The notes: generated by a model from the sequence alone, not told the origin. Positions 1 to 8,418 are shown, numbered from the stretch's first letter. The stretch is 64,000 nt of DNA from CAYGAW01 sp964347945 (GCA_964347945.1 CAYGAW010000109.1:30976-94975); one strand, 5' to 3'. Numbers and translations are program-made.

Positions 1-462
1 ATCAGCGCTTCTTGCCCCTTTGTTCCTGCATGGGCGGCACTGGTTATCGGTGGTCTGGCCGGACTGCTCGCTCCTCTGACCATCTACTTGTTGCGGGTGA
101 AGTTCCGACTTGAGGATTCGACGAGCGCGGTCGCCGTACACGGCTGCGCCGGCCTGTGGGGACTGCTTGCTGTGGGCATATTCGCAGACGGAGCCAGCGG
201 CCAAGGGTGGAATGGAGTGGGAGTTGGCGCATATCTGGATGTGGCCGGGCAAGGAGTATCCGGTCTCTTGGTGAGTTCTGGCTTCCAGCCGGATTGGCCG
301 CAGCAGCTCTATGCCCAAGTGCTGGGCATAGTGGCCCTACTCCTTCTTGGTCTTGCGCTGCCGTGGCTGGCTCTTCGCGGCTTGAAGAGCCTTGCCCTCC
401 GATTTGCTGCCCTGCGATCACAGATGGCGGCAATGAAGGATTGCACTCCTGCCGAGGAGTAG
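1..462 (+). CDS. amt: Ammonium transporter (Amt/MEP/Rh family), C-terminal part
   Basis: The reading frame is open from the first base, so the N-terminal two thirds lie outside the window. The visible 153 residues contain the Amt signature AVHGCAGLWGLLAVGIFADG, followed by a last hydrophobic helix (LGIVALLLLGLALPWLAL) and a short polar tail, as at the C-terminus of Amt channels. The His in AVHG corresponds to a conserved pore-lining position in the family. The product should conduct ammonium or ammonia through the cytoplasmic membrane. It converges on the phosphoribosyltransferase gene that ends 19 bases downstream. No glnK gene is visible after it. Confidence 0.9.
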   Translation: MSASCPFVPAWAALVIGGLAGLLAPLTIYLLRVKFRLEDSTSAVAVHGCAGLWGLLAVGIFADGASGQGWNGVGVGAYLDVAGQGVSGLLVSSGFQPDWPQQLYAQVLGIVALLLLGLALPWLALRGLKSLALRFAALRSQMAAMKDCTPAEE

Positions 463-480
463 ACTTGGGAGGGGTTGGGC

Positions 481-1128
481 CTACTCAGGTTGCTGTTGAT
501 CGCTCTGGAGTAGGGTCTTCACTTCCTCGTCAGAGGTCTGGTCAAAGACGTTGTAGAAGGCTCCTACGGCCCAGAAGATCTCCGGTGCGTGGAGACAATA
601 CAGTTCGTCAACTTCCCTCTTCAGTCTTTCTATGGTGTCCCGTGGTCCCACGGGCACAGCAAGCACCAGCTTGGCTGGATCTTGAGCGCGAATGGCCTTG
701 ATGGTGGCCAACGTAGTGGCCCCCGTGGCAACACCATCGTCCGCCAGGATGACTACTTTGCCTTTCAGTTCGAGGTCTGGCCGTTCGCCTCTGTATTCGG
801 ACGTGCGCCTCTTGATCTCCTGCGTTTGGCGCTCCGATTCCCTGTCGATGTAGTCTTGCGGCACGCCGAGTCGGTTTGCCAGTTCGTGATCCAAGATCAG
901 TGTTCCGTCGCTGGCTACTGCGCCGATAGCTAACTCGGGGTTGCGTGGTGCCCCTATCTTCCGCGTGATGTAGACGTCGAGAGGCAAGTCCAAGGCCTCG
1001 GCGACCTCGTGACCGACCACTACCCCGCCTCGCGGGATGCCCAGGACTATCACATCGTCCTGTCCTTTGAACGGGGCTAGCTCTTGTGCCAGTGCCTTTC
1101 CTGCTTCGCGGCGATCCTTGAACAGCAT
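481..1128 (-). CDS. Phosphoribosyltransferase (PRTase-fold) protein
   Basis: This is a 215-residue protein. The PRPP-binding loop is VVILADDGVATGATTLA at about residues 125-141, with an upstream IPRGGVVVG loop at 31-39 typical of stand-alone PRTase proteins of the COG1926 type. I chose the internal ATG at 1128 because a GAGAGAGG ribosome site lies just before it and the extra N-terminal residues of the longer frame are unlike the family. It starts 14 bases after the LOG-like gene and is probably cotranscribed with it. Substrate base and product are unknown. The family includes predicted nucleobase PRTases but also proteins of untested function. Confidence 0.85.
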   Translation of the reverse strand: MLFKDRREAGKALAQELAPFKGQDDVIVLGIPRGGVVVGHEVAEALDLPLDVYITRKIGAPRNPELAIGAVASDGTLILDHELANRLGVPQDYIDRESERQTQEIKRRTSEYRGERPDLELKGKVVILADDGVATGATTLATIKAIRAQDPAKLVLAVPVGPRDTIERLKREVDELYCLHAPEIFWAVGAFYNVFDQTSDEEVKTLLQSDQQQPE

Positions 1129-1141
1129 GTCGGCCTCTCTC

Positions 1142-1612
1142 TCATCCCTGGGCCAACGCCAGCGCTTTCCGAACCGCGTCGGCCGGGTCGGTGGCGGCAG
1201 TGATGCCACGTTCCTTATCCGAGCCTTCTTTGCTGAGCCGCCATGAGCCCAGCCCTACAACGGGAATGCCCAGCTTCAAGGCATGCGCTATCTCGGACAA
1301 GGTGCCATATCCTCCACTGACGGCGATGACCGATTGGGCTGAACTCACCACCACAACATTGCGCGCTTCTCCCATGCCCGTAACGATTGGAATGTCAACA
1401 TAGGGATTGGCATCGTGCCAACTGCGACCAGGGAGGATACCGATGGTCAGTCCTCCAGCGGCCTTCGCCCCCCGGCAAGCGGCCTCCATGACCCCCCCCA
1501 ATCCTCCGCATATGACGACGGCTCCTTTCTCAGCCAAGTGTTGGCCCACTTCCTCTGCCAGCCTGGCAGTCTCAGCCGAGCAGAGCCCATCACCAATGAC
1601 CGCCACGAACAT
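1142..1612 (-). CDS. TIGR00725/LOG-like Rossmann protein
   Basis: This is a 156-residue protein of the SLOG superfamily. The glycine-rich nucleotide-binding segment VICGGLGGVMEAACRGAKAA lies near residues 33-52, and VSGGYGTLSEIAHALKLG near 98-115 matches the GGxGTxxE motif of LOG-type phosphoribohydrolases. The full LOG motif PGGxGTxxE is only partly kept (SGGYGTLSE), so activity on cytokinin-like nucleotides is uncertain. The gene starts 2 bases after the ThpR stop codon and is followed closely by the PRTase gene, implying a three-gene transcript concerned with nucleotides or RNA ends. Confidence 0.82.
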   Translation of the reverse strand: MFVAVIGDGLCSAETARLAEEVGQHLAEKGAVVICGGLGGVMEAACRGAKAAGGLTIGILPGRSWHDANPYVDIPIVTGMGEARNVVVVSSAQSVIAVSGGYGTLSEIAHALKLGIPVVGLGSWRLSKEGSDKERGITAATDPADAVRKALALAQG

Positions 1613-1614
1613 GT

Positions 1615-2199
1615 CTATCGCTCCAGATCGATGGCGGCCAAGCGACTATACTTTGCACCTGCCGGGGAGAGTTCGCTCTTCATCAGACTGACCTCGAGAA
1701 CTGTCATTTCGCCAAGAAGATCGATACTTTGCTTCTCGATCAATCTGCCCAATTGACGGCGTTCCCCAGTCTCGACGTGCCTGGCCACTCTCCCCAAGGT
1801 CAAGTGAGGGGTGTACTTTCGCTTCTCGGGGGGATGCCCCAAGGTCGACAGGCGATTCTCGATGCCACCCTGCAAACGAGTAAGCGTCTCGGTGTCTCCA
1901 TCCACACCTATCCAGATCACATTCGGCCTACTGGGACTGGGAAAGCAGCCAAGGCGTCCAAAACTCAACGCAAACGGCCGAATACCCCGGCTCCCTTGAT
2001 TGATGGCGACAATTATCTCGTTGATCCTATCGGCGGGCACGTTGCCGAGGAACTTGAGGGTCAGATGTATGCCCCCAGGCTTCACCCAGCGCACCAAATC
2101 GGCGATGCCTCTGCCTTTGAGCAGGTCCTGGGCCTCCGTTAGGCGTTTCTTGAGACCATCGTCCAGCTCTATGGCGACAAAAGTACGGATCTGTTCCAT
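1615..2199 (-). CDS. thpR: RNA 2',3'-cyclic phosphodiesterase
   Basis: This 194-residue member of the 2H phosphoesterase (LigT) family has both catalytic tetrads: HLTL at residues 45-48 and HLTL at 132-135. The N-terminus MEQIRTFVAIEL is the usual start, so I rejected 15 extra upstream residues. The enzyme hydrolyses 2',3'-cyclic phosphate RNA ends to 2'-phosphates in vitro. Its physiological role is unsettled. It precedes the LOG-like gene with only two bases between, consistent with an operon. Confidence 0.9.
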   Translation of the reverse strand: MEQIRTFVAIELDDGLKKRLTEAQDLLKGRGIADLVRWVKPGGIHLTLKFLGNVPADRINEIIVAINQGSRGIRPFALSFGRLGCFPSPSRPNVIWIGVDGDTETLTRLQGGIENRLSTLGHPPEKRKYTPHLTLGRVARHVETGERRQLGRLIEKQSIDLLGEMTVLEVSLMKSELSPAGAKYSRLAAIDLER

Positions 2200-2248
2200 G
2201 ACTTGCCGAGACCGATTATACCACACCTTTATCGCTTGCTTCAACCGA

Positions 2249-3085
2249 TCACGCGGGTCGAAGTCCAGCGTTGAGCATCTTGTCAGCTGCCAGGAACCAG
2301 TATCTCTCGCCGTAGTCTTGTTCCGAACTGAGTGCTGCTGTGTAGTCGCGTACGCGAGTGGCCATCATCTCGGCACTCTCGAAGAGGACGTGGACCTGAG
2401 AGGCGTAGGTGGCGATCGCATCGATCTTTGCTGTCAGACACTCTTCGCCAAAGCCCCGGATCTGCGACTCCCAAGCGTCGACGCAAATCCCTTCCAGTGC
2501 TTGAGTGAGGGCACCGGGCACCTCCACGTACGGGTAGTCCTCGTAGAAGACAACCTTGCGAAATGTGCCTCGGAGAGTCAGGACCGCCTCCCTTACTAGC
2601 TGATGGTCGACGTGATTGCCTACGCCCAGCGGGGCGAAGAGCTGTGGCTGCTGCCCAGAGCATATCTCTAAGATGGAGTCTGCTACGCGCGTCGCCAATT
2701 CAAGGTCGGAGGGATGCAGGGAGCCAAACAGGTCATCATCGCGTTCATAGAGAAAGGAGTGGCCATCATGACGATAGATGGCATCCAGGTATTCAAGACG
2801 CCAGCAGTGTGCGTGCAAGAGTCGGCTCGCTTCGTCGTCCTCCCGTCTTCGCACTGCCATAGGATTGGCAAGGCCTCCCCAACGCACATGCAGTTGGGCG
2901 GCGAGAGGTGAGATGTCGGGCGGCGAAGGAGAACCGGAGAAAATGGTGAGCACCAGCACGCCTCTGCCCGCTTGGGCTTGGCGATGGATTGACGCTCCGC
3001 ATGACAGGACTGCATCATCCAAGTGTGGTGAGAGATAGACCACATCTGGTACCACAGCTTCATCTCCAGTGCTTAAGACTATCAC
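2249..3085 (-). CDS. PIG-L family (LmbE-like) zinc deacetylase
   Basis: This is a 278-residue protein. The zinc-binding motif PHLDD lies at residues 20-24, and a second cluster GNHVDHQ at about 157-162 supplies the further His ligands (H158, H161). Members remove acetyl groups from N-acetylglucosamine-type substrates, for example in GPI anchors, mycothiol or bacillithiol synthesis. No thiol-biosynthesis partner is nearby, so the substrate is open. It is divergent from the lipoprotein gene, with a strong promoter for that gene in the gap, and is the first gene of the minus-strand cluster that continues with thpR. Confidence 0.88.
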   Translation of the reverse strand: MIVLSTGDEAVVPDVVYLSPHLDDAVLSCGASIHRQAQAGRGVLVLTIFSGSPSPPDISPLAAQLHVRWGGLANPMAVRRREDDEASRLLHAHCWRLEYLDAIYRHDGHSFLYERDDDLFGSLHPSDLELATRVADSILEICSGQQPQLFAPLGVGNHVDHQLVREAVLTLRGTFRKVVFYEDYPYVEVPGALTQALEGICVDAWESQIRGFGEECLTAKIDAIATYASQVHVLFESAEMMATRVRDYTAALSSEQDYGERYWFLAADKMLNAGLRPA

Positions 3086-3123
3086 CTTCTTGGCGTCGAG
3101 TCCACAGACTCAACTGCATCCAC

Positions 3124-3151
3124 TTGACATCGTTGCAGACTGTGGTATGAT
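3124..3151 (+). promoter_or_regulatory. Sigma-70 promoter for the NTF2-like lipoprotein gene
   Basis: A perfect -35 TTGACA (3124-3129) is separated by 16 bases from -10 TATGAT (3146-3151). Transcription should start near 3158. That excludes start codons at 3069 or 3147, which lie upstream of or within the -10 box, and favours the GTG at 3180. Confidence 0.75.
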
Positions 3152-3179
3152 ACCCTCAAAAATGGAGGTCTTGACTACG

Positions 3180-3698
3180 GTGAACAGGACGCTGTTTGGA
3201 ATCCTCGTCGTCATTGCCGTGCTGGCAGCAGCATGCGGTCCCCCAGAGGTTCCCACCGTGCCGGGCGAGATTCCGTCGCCGCGACCACGGGGCACAGATA
3301 CTCCTACGCCGGCCAGCGACGAAGAAGCGATCAGGCAGCTATTGAACGCGGAAGGAGAGGCTGTCGTTTCTCAAGACATCGATCGCTTGATGGAGATCTG
3401 GGACCCGAATGGGGAGGTGATAGATGCCAACCACACACCTGACAACCCAGACGACGATCGTCTCTGGCCTGGGATAACCGCCATACGAGAGAGATACGTC
3501 AACGAGATCTTTCCCTCTGCTCCCAGCTCGGTGACCCACCCCGATGTCGAATTGACGATAGAGGGCAATTCTGCGACTGCCCTCACCACGACAACCATAG
3601 GCATAGATCACGCCCCTGGCGGTGACCGGTGGACATTCGCCAAGAAGGATGGTCGCTGGCTCATCGTGAGCCTGACCTTCAATCTGGAACCGCAGTAG
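3180..3698 (+). CDS. Lipoprotein with NTF2-like (SnoaL/DUF4440-type) domain
   Basis: The predicted N-terminus VNRTLFGILVVIAVLAAACG is a lipoprotein signal with lipobox LAAAC, followed by a Pro/Thr-rich linker. The rest (EEAIRQLLNAEGEAVVSQDID, then IWDPNGEV, then the closing strand WTFAKKDGRWLIVSLTF) has the pattern of small NTF2-fold domains of the SnoaL/DUF4440 kind. I prefer the GTG start at 3180: GGAGG at 3164-3168 precedes it, and the promoter maps the 5' end to about 3158. An ATG at 3162 is the alternative but would be nearly leaderless. The function is unknown; related domains bind small ligands or act as immunity or isomerase folds. Confidence 0.8.
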   Translation: MNRTLFGILVVIAVLAAACGPPEVPTVPGEIPSPRPRGTDTPTPASDEEAIRQLLNAEGEAVVSQDIDRLMEIWDPNGEVIDANHTPDNPDDDRLWPGITAIRERYVNEIFPSAPSSVTHPDVELTIEGNSATALTTTTIGIDHAPGGDRWTFAKKDGRWLIVSLTFNLEPQ

Positions 3699-3725
3699 GT
3701 AGTGCATTGTGGCCAGCCAAGGATA

Positions 3726-3782
3726 GGTGACACCGAGGTGGCGGTGGGGAAAGACATTGTTCCCTACCGCCTTCTTGTCACC
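3726..3782 (+). other. Long two-part hairpin in the adenine deaminase leader
   Basis: The outer stem is GGTGACA (3726-3732) with TGTCACC (3776-3782). The inner 12-bp stem is GGCGGTGGGGAA (3740-3751) with TTCCCTACCGCC (3760-3771), with one G-U pair and an 8-base loop. There is no T-run after it, so it is a poor intrinsic terminator. It ends 30 bases before the deaminase start codon and could be a leader structure or a 3' end for the lipoprotein mRNA. The one wobble pair is G-U on the plus-strand RNA and A-C on the minus, so a plus-strand RNA is favoured. Confidence 0.6.
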
Positions 3783-3812
3783 AATCCGCTTCGATGATAA
3801 GGGAGGGACTCC

Positions 3813-5531
3813 GTGGGGAAACTGGATAGGCTCATCAGAGTGGCGCGGGGTGAGGAAGGGGCTGATCTTCTGTTCAAGAACAGTCGCCTCGTCAACGTTC
3901 TGTCTGGCGAGATTCACGAAGCTGACGTGGCTATCGCTGACACTCGTGTGGTCGGGATAGGTGATTACGAAGCCAAGGAAGTCCTGGACCTGGATGGCGC
4001 ATATCTGTGCCCTGGTTTGATAGATGGTCATCTCCACATCGAGAGTTCCATGCTGCGCATTCCCGAATTTGCACGGGTGGTGGTGCCGCACGGGACGACG
4101 ACTGTCATCACCGATCCACACGAGATAGCCAATGTCTTGGGGCTGGACGGCATCAGGTACATGATGGAGTCGAGCAAGGGCAATCCGCTGGGGGTGTATT
4201 TCATGTTGCCCTCCTGTGTGCCGTCAACTGACCTGGAGACCGCGGGCTCCCGATTGATGTCCTACGATCTTGCTCCGCTGCTCCACGAGGAATGGGTGGT
4301 TGGAGTCGCCGAGATGATGAACTATCCGGGTGTCTTGGATAGGAGTCCCGATGTCTTGGAGCGGATAGGCATCGCCAGTGATAAGCGGATCGATGGTCAT
4401 GCACCGCATTTGGGCGGAAAAGACCTGAATGCCTATATCGCCGCCGGCATATGCTCTGATCACGAGAGCACCTCGTTCGAAGAGGCAAAGGAGAAGCTTC
4501 AGCGAGGGATGTACATCATGATCCGCGAAGGCGGTGTGGCCAAGAATATGGAAGAGCTCTTGCCCGTGGTGACGCCCGAGAATGCTCGCCGCTGCATGTT
4601 CGTGAGCGACGATAATGATCCAGCAGACCTGTTGGACAACGGGCACATGGACCGCGTCGTCAGGAAGGCGATCGGGCTGGGTCTGGAACCGATGCTGGCC
4701 ATCCAGCTGGCGACTATCAATCCGGCTGAGTACTTTGGACTACGCCACCTGGGAGCTCTCGCTCCGGGCTATCGAGCTGACATGGTAGTCCTCGATGACT
4801 TCGAGCGTTTTGAAGTGAAGAAGGTCTTTCGCGGGGGGCAGCTGGTGGCCGAGGATGGAAAGATGCTGGCCTCGATTGCGAAGCGTCCTCCGGTACCGCT
4901 CAGAGGCACAGTCAACGTCGCCTGGATAGAGCTGGAGCATTTCCGCATCAAGGGAGGCAGCGGGCGAGCAAGGGTGATCGGCCTCACGGCGAATCAACTG
5001 GTCACGAAGCAGTTCTTAGAGGAGGTCAGGACGGTCGACGGGCTGGCAGTGGCTGACGTGGGGCGGGACATCCTGAAGTTGGCCGTGATAGAAAGGCACT
5101 TGGCGTCGGGGAACATGGGCCTGGGGTTTGTGAAGGGGTTTGGGCTGAAGAAGGGCGCCTTGGCTTCCTCGGTGGCGCATGATTCTCACAATATCATTGT
5201 CGTGGGCACCAACGATCTAGACATGATGACCGCTGCTGTCCAGATTGTGAAGATGCAGGGCGGTCTCGTCGTGGCGGCCGACGGCAGCGTCGTGGCGACT
5301 CTTCCCCTGCCCATCGCAGGTCTGATGTCCGAAAAGTCGGTCGAGGAGCTAAGGGCTGAAATGGAGGACGTCGAGCGAGCGGCAAGAGACCTAGGTTGCA
5401 CTGTCCCCAACCCTTTCATGGCTATGTCATTTCTGGCCCTGCCGGTGATCCCCAGGTTGAAGTTGACCGACAAGGGCTTGGTTGATGTCAAGGAGTTTGA
5501 TTTCGTTCCCTTGTTCGAGGATGGCGGCTGA
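3813..5531 (+). CDS. ade: Adenine deaminase (amidohydrolase family, COG1001)
   Basis: This 572-residue enzyme should convert adenine to hypoxanthine and ammonia for purine salvage. The amidohydrolase metal motif is DGHLHIESS at residues 71-79 (H73, H75). Further family blocks are HGTTTVITDPHEIANV, DGHAPHLGG, GICSDHEST and FVSDDNDPADLL, and a C-terminal domain has the usual VAHDSHNIIVVG block. Length matches the bacterial Ade family (about 570-600). The start is a GTG with GGGAGGG six to twelve bases upstream. It stands alone behind a long leader hairpin and converges on the nickel-transport operon. Confidence 0.95.
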   Translation: MGKLDRLIRVARGEEGADLLFKNSRLVNVLSGEIHEADVAIADTRVVGIGDYEAKEVLDLDGAYLCPGLIDGHLHIESSMLRIPEFARVVVPHGTTTVITDPHEIANVLGLDGIRYMMESSKGNPLGVYFMLPSCVPSTDLETAGSRLMSYDLAPLLHEEWVVGVAEMMNYPGVLDRSPDVLERIGIASDKRIDGHAPHLGGKDLNAYIAAGICSDHESTSFEEAKEKLQRGMYIMIREGGVAKNMEELLPVVTPENARRCMFVSDDNDPADLLDNGHMDRVVRKAIGLGLEPMLAIQLATINPAEYFGLRHLGALAPGYRADMVVLDDFERFEVKKVFRGGQLVAEDGKMLASIAKRPPVPLRGTVNVAWIELEHFRIKGGSGRARVIGLTANQLVTKQFLEEVRTVDGLAVADVGRDILKLAVIERHLASGNMGLGFVKGFGLKKGALASSVAHDSHNIIVVGTNDLDMMTAAVQIVKMQGGLVVAADGSVVATLPLPIAGLMSEKSVEELRAEMEDVERAARDLGCTVPNPFMAMSFLALPVIPRLKLTDKGLVDVKEFDFVPLFEDGG

Positions 5532-5596
5532 CACATCAGGTTCAGACTGCGGTCGTCTGAGAGCCCGAGCCGTTGGCTGAGTGGCCAGCCAAGGAC

Positions 5597-5624
5597 CGGC
5601 GGCGGCTTCGCCCTGACGCCGCCG
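5597..5624. terminator. GC-rich hairpin between convergent genes
   Basis: CGGCGGCG (5597-5604) pairs perfectly with CGCCGCCG (5617-5624) around a 12-base loop. It lies between the ends of adenine deaminase and the nikO-type ATPase gene and may end transcription from both sides. T-runs are weak on both strands. Confidence 0.4.
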
Positions 5625-5649
5625 CGCCTGTAGGCTGCTTCCGCCTGGG

Positions 5650-6441
5650 TTATGGAGCTTCCAGGCCGTGTTGCTCAAGAAGCTGTGTGTCTTCGAGTAG
5701 TTGCTCCGTCAGTCCGTCAGCAACCACCTTTCCTCTATCAAGGATAACGGTACGAGGTAGTAGTTCCTTCACCAGGCGCATGTCGTGGGTCGCAACCACC
5801 ATGGTCTGTGGCAATTCCCTCAGGAGCCGGATTAACCCCCGTCGCGCCCGTGGATCGAGTTCTCCGGTGGGCTCGTCGAGCGCCAGAATATCCGGCTGCA
5901 TAGCCAACACAGTCGCTATAGCTATGCGCTTCTTCTCGCCCAGACTGAGGTGGTGAGATACCCGATCCTCGAATCCGGCCATCCCCACCTGGTCTAGAGC
6001 CCATCTCACCCTCTCGAGAACCTTTCCCTCTTCAAGGTTCATATGCAGCGGTCCGAAAGCAACATCCTCAAGAACGGTCGGGGAGAAGAGTTGATCGTCG
6101 GGATACTGGAACACGAGGCCGACTTGGCTGCGAATGGCTCCTAGGTTGCCGTCGCCCACTTCGGTCCCCATGATTCTCACCATCCCTCGGCCTCTCAGTA
6201 TGCCATTGAGATGTAGCAGTAAGGTTGATTTCCCAGCGCCATTTGGTCCCACCAGCGCTACTTTCTCTCCCTCCCTGACAGCTAGACTGATGCCATCCAG
6301 CGCCTTCCTGCCGTCCGGATAACTGAAGGTCAGCGCATCCAGCTCAATGGCTGGACGACCCAGTTCCTCTGGCTGGTCGAGATGCCTGCCTCCGGCAAGA
6401 CCTGTGCTTGGCCCGTTGCGCGGTTCGTCTAGCATCCCCAT
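5650..6441 (-). CDS. cbiO: Energy-coupling factor Ni/Co transporter ATPase (CbiO/NikO)
   Basis: This 263-residue ABC ATPase has Walker A GPNGAGKST, Q-loop VFQYPDDQLFSPTVLEDVAFGP (typical of ECF A-components), signature LSLGEKKR and Walker B ILALDEPTGELD. It ends the minus-strand cluster cbiM-nikN-cbiQ-cbiO, four bases after cbiQ. It supplies ATP hydrolysis for nickel or cobalt uptake at the inner face of the membrane. An N-terminal extension of about 30 residues precedes the ABC domain; the true start could be internal. Nickel is the favoured metal because of the NikN-like subunit and the nearby CooC genes (inference). Confidence 0.93.
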   Translation of the reverse strand: MGMLDEPRNGPSTGLAGGRHLDQPEELGRPAIELDALTFSYPDGRKALDGISLAVREGEKVALVGPNGAGKSTLLLHLNGILRGRGMVRIMGTEVGDGNLGAIRSQVGLVFQYPDDQLFSPTVLEDVAFGPLHMNLEEGKVLERVRWALDQVGMAGFEDRVSHHLSLGEKKRIAIATVLAMQPDILALDEPTGELDPRARRGLIRLLRELPQTMVVATHDMRLVKELLPRTVILDRGKVVADGLTEQLLEDTQLLEQHGLEAP

Positions 6442-6445
6442 GTCT

Positions 6446-7249
6446 CTAGATCCTCAGGTGCGCTCTGCTCAGGGTCACTATCGCAAGCAGGTAAGTTACG
6501 AATCCCAGACAGATCACGAAATCGGCCAGAGTCAGTTCCTCTGCCCTCATGGCACGAATGGTCCCATCGAAGCCTCTGCACAGCATGGCAGCGTAGATCC
6601 GTTCGCTCCTCTCATAGCTCCGCAGGAAGAGGGAGCCGATCATACCTCCCAGTACTCTGGCCCTCCACACGATGCTGTGACCGCCTTTCCCATCAGGTTC
6701 GGCGCTGCGAGCTTCTCTGGCGCGCTGCAGGCGTAGGGCTTCGTCAGCGATCACAAAGATGTAGCGATACATGAACGAGATTATGGAGATGATGACTCTG
6801 GGCAGTCTAAGCCCTCTCATGGCGACCAGGAGATCTGGGAAGGTTGTCGTGGCGGTCAGCAGTGTGGCCACGAGCAGCGCCAGCCAAGCTTTGACCATGA
6901 TGCTCGTGAAGGCAACCAAACCCTGATGCGTTATCGAGACATGCCAAGAACCCACTTTGAAACTACCGAGTGGAGTTCCGTCGATAGTGAACACGAGAGT
7001 CACGGCAGCAAGGGCGAACGGCAGGGCAACCATGGACCGCCTCAGTATGACCAGCGGAGGAACGTGGGAGAGAACCACGACGATACCCATAGTCCCCAGG
7101 AGTAGCAGAAATGAGGGCCAGGCTCCGTGAGGGATGGCGGTGATGGCCACGATGAAGGACAGCGTCACGACGAGCTTCGGCCGCGCGTCTAGACGGTGTA
7201 TCGGACTATCTTCTTCGTGATACTGGTCGAGAGCGTGGATGTGAGACAT
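6446..7249 (-). CDS. cbiQ: Energy-coupling factor transmembrane protein (CbiQ/NikQ)
   Basis: This 267-residue membrane protein opens with the CbiQ-type DSPIHRLDARPKLV segment. It has several hydrophobic helices and the conserved coupling region RSYERSERIYAAMLCRGFDG, which corresponds to the ECF T-component Ala-Arg-Gly coupling helices that contact the ATPase. It lies between nikN and cbiO, leaving 4 bases before cbiO. It is the scaffold component of the Ni/Co ECF transporter. Confidence 0.93.
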   Translation of the reverse strand: MSHIHALDQYHEEDSPIHRLDARPKLVVTLSFIVAITAIPHGAWPSFLLLLGTMGIVVVLSHVPPLVILRRSMVALPFALAAVTLVFTIDGTPLGSFKVGSWHVSITHQGLVAFTSIMVKAWLALLVATLLTATTTFPDLLVAMRGLRLPRVIISIISFMYRYIFVIADEALRLQRAREARSAEPDGKGGHSIVWRARVLGGMIGSLFLRSYERSERIYAAMLCRGFDGTIRAMRAEELTLADFVICLGFVTYLLAIVTLSRAHLRI

Positions 7250-7330
7250 TGATGCTCATGAGAACGCACCGCACCGGTGCACGAACAGAGACCTTCCGTC
7301 GACTGGATCCTGTCAGCGCGATGCCATCGG

Positions 7331-7636
7331 TTAGACCTGCCGGGTCTGGTCAGTGGATCGTCTGACGCGCAGAAGGTAGCCTACTCCAAGACCGACCCCG
7401 AATAGGATCAAGACGCCGATGAGTCCAGCCAGGATGGTGGCAAGTTGTTCGTGTCCCACCCCGGGCAGAACATAGTCGGGAATCAGCTCGTAGAGGGGAT
7501 CCTGTGCCAAGCCCATGAAGCCTTGGTCCTCAGCTACCCTCTCCAGTCCGTCGGGCCAAGCAGAAGCCAAGGGAGAGAGCAGGACGAGTCCCAAGGCGAT
7601 AAGCAGACCGACTGCCCACCACACTTTGTTTCTCAT
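7331..7636 (-). CDS. NikN/CbiN-like small membrane subunit with PDGLE motif
   Basis: This is a 101-residue protein with two transmembrane helices, about residues 6-26 and 63-89. Between them is WPDGLERVAEDQGF, the PDGLE motif that defines the small subunit found with CbiM-type substrate-binding components. It starts 12 bases after the cbiM stop. The PDGLE type (NikN) is more often associated with nickel than the classic CbiN of cobalt systems, which supports nickel as substrate. The gene ends 81 bases before the cbiQ start. Confidence 0.9.
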   Translation of the reverse strand: MRNKVWWAVGLLIALGLVLLSPLASAWPDGLERVAEDQGFMGLAQDPLYELIPDYVLPGVGHEQLATILAGLIGVLILFGVGLGVGYLLRVRRSTDQTRQV

Positions 7637-7648
7637 TCGTTCTCCCTC

Positions 7649-8338
7649 CTAGATCTGCGCCTGTGGCTCGAGAAGATCCTTGCGCGTGGCGGCGATGAAG
7701 CCCACGGCGGCCACGGTGATCAGCCCCTCGCCGATCCCTATCAAGAGGTGGATACCTGCCATGGCAGGCACAGCTATCTGGAGGGGCGACGTGCCAGAGA
7801 TGGCCAATTGCACTGCGCAGGAGATGGAGGCGACAAGAACCGAACACCAGGCAGCCGCAAAAGCACCGGCCAGGTTGGCCCAAGGCCTTCCTCCCGCAAT
7901 CCTCCTCATGCCCACATAGACGTAGTGTCCCACCAGACAGGCGGTCACTGCCATGTTGAGGATGTTGGCGCCCAGAGCAATCAGTCCACCGTCTTGGAAG
8001 AGGAGGGCCTGGATTGCCACCACACTTGTCATGACGAGCATCCCCCCCCAAGGCCCCAGCAGGATGGCGCCCAGAGCGCCTCCGATGAGATGCCCAGACG
8101 TTCCGCCGGCCACCGGGAAGTTCACCATCTGGGCAGCGAATATGAAGGCGGCCATCACACCCATCAGCGGTACCTGTCTTTCCCCCAGTTGACGATTCGT
8201 GCGGGCGACGGCGTACGCCAGGGCTAGTATGGACAGTGCCCAGGCGACTGCTGCCACGACGAGGGTCAAGAAACCGTCGGGGATGTGCATCGCCTTTGCT
8301 GACAATATGGGAATCAGCCACGTAGTGGCAAAGATCAT
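7649..8338 (-). CDS. cbiM: Ni/Co transporter substrate-binding membrane protein (CbiM/NikM)
   Basis: This 229-residue membrane protein contains MHIPDGFL, the hallmark in which Met1-His2 of the mature protein chelates the metal. Here MHIPDGFL begins at residue 17, after a short hydrophobic leader ending AKA, which looks like a cleavable signal that would expose the metal-binding N-terminus as in some CbiM proteins. A GGGAGATAGG ribosome site just before the ATG at 8338 supports the longer start. Other family blocks are GGTSGHLIGGALGAILLGPW and GANILNM. It is the first transporter gene, downstream of the Fur-family gene. Confidence 0.94.
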   Translation of the reverse strand: MIFATTWLIPILSAKAMHIPDGFLTLVVAAVAWALSILALAYAVARTNRQLGERQVPLMGVMAAFIFAAQMVNFPVAGGTSGHLIGGALGAILLGPWGGMLVMTSVVAIQALLFQDGGLIALGANILNMAVTACLVGHYVYVGMRRIAGGRPWANLAGAFAAAWCSVLVASISCAVQLAISGTSPLQIAVPAMAGIHLLIGIGEGLITVAAVGFIAATRKDLLEPQAQI

Positions 8339-8392
8339 CGTCCTATCTCCCGTTTCCCGTTATGCTGTCTCCCGGGTTAGTTTGCCAGCGAA

Positions 8393-8418
8393 GCCCGTCG
8401 AACATTGGCGCGACGGGC
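8393..8418. other. Perfect 8-bp inverted repeat between fur-like gene and cbiM
   Basis: GCCCGTCG (8393-8400) and CGACGGGC (8411-8418) flank a 10-base loop in the 104-base gap. There is no T-run on the minus strand, so it may modulate the relative expression of the regulator and the transporter rather than fully terminate. Confidence 0.45.

Noticed and set aside
3709..3812. A purine riboswitch before adenine deaminase
   Set aside because: The structure is a single nested hairpin and not a three-way junction with the conserved loops.
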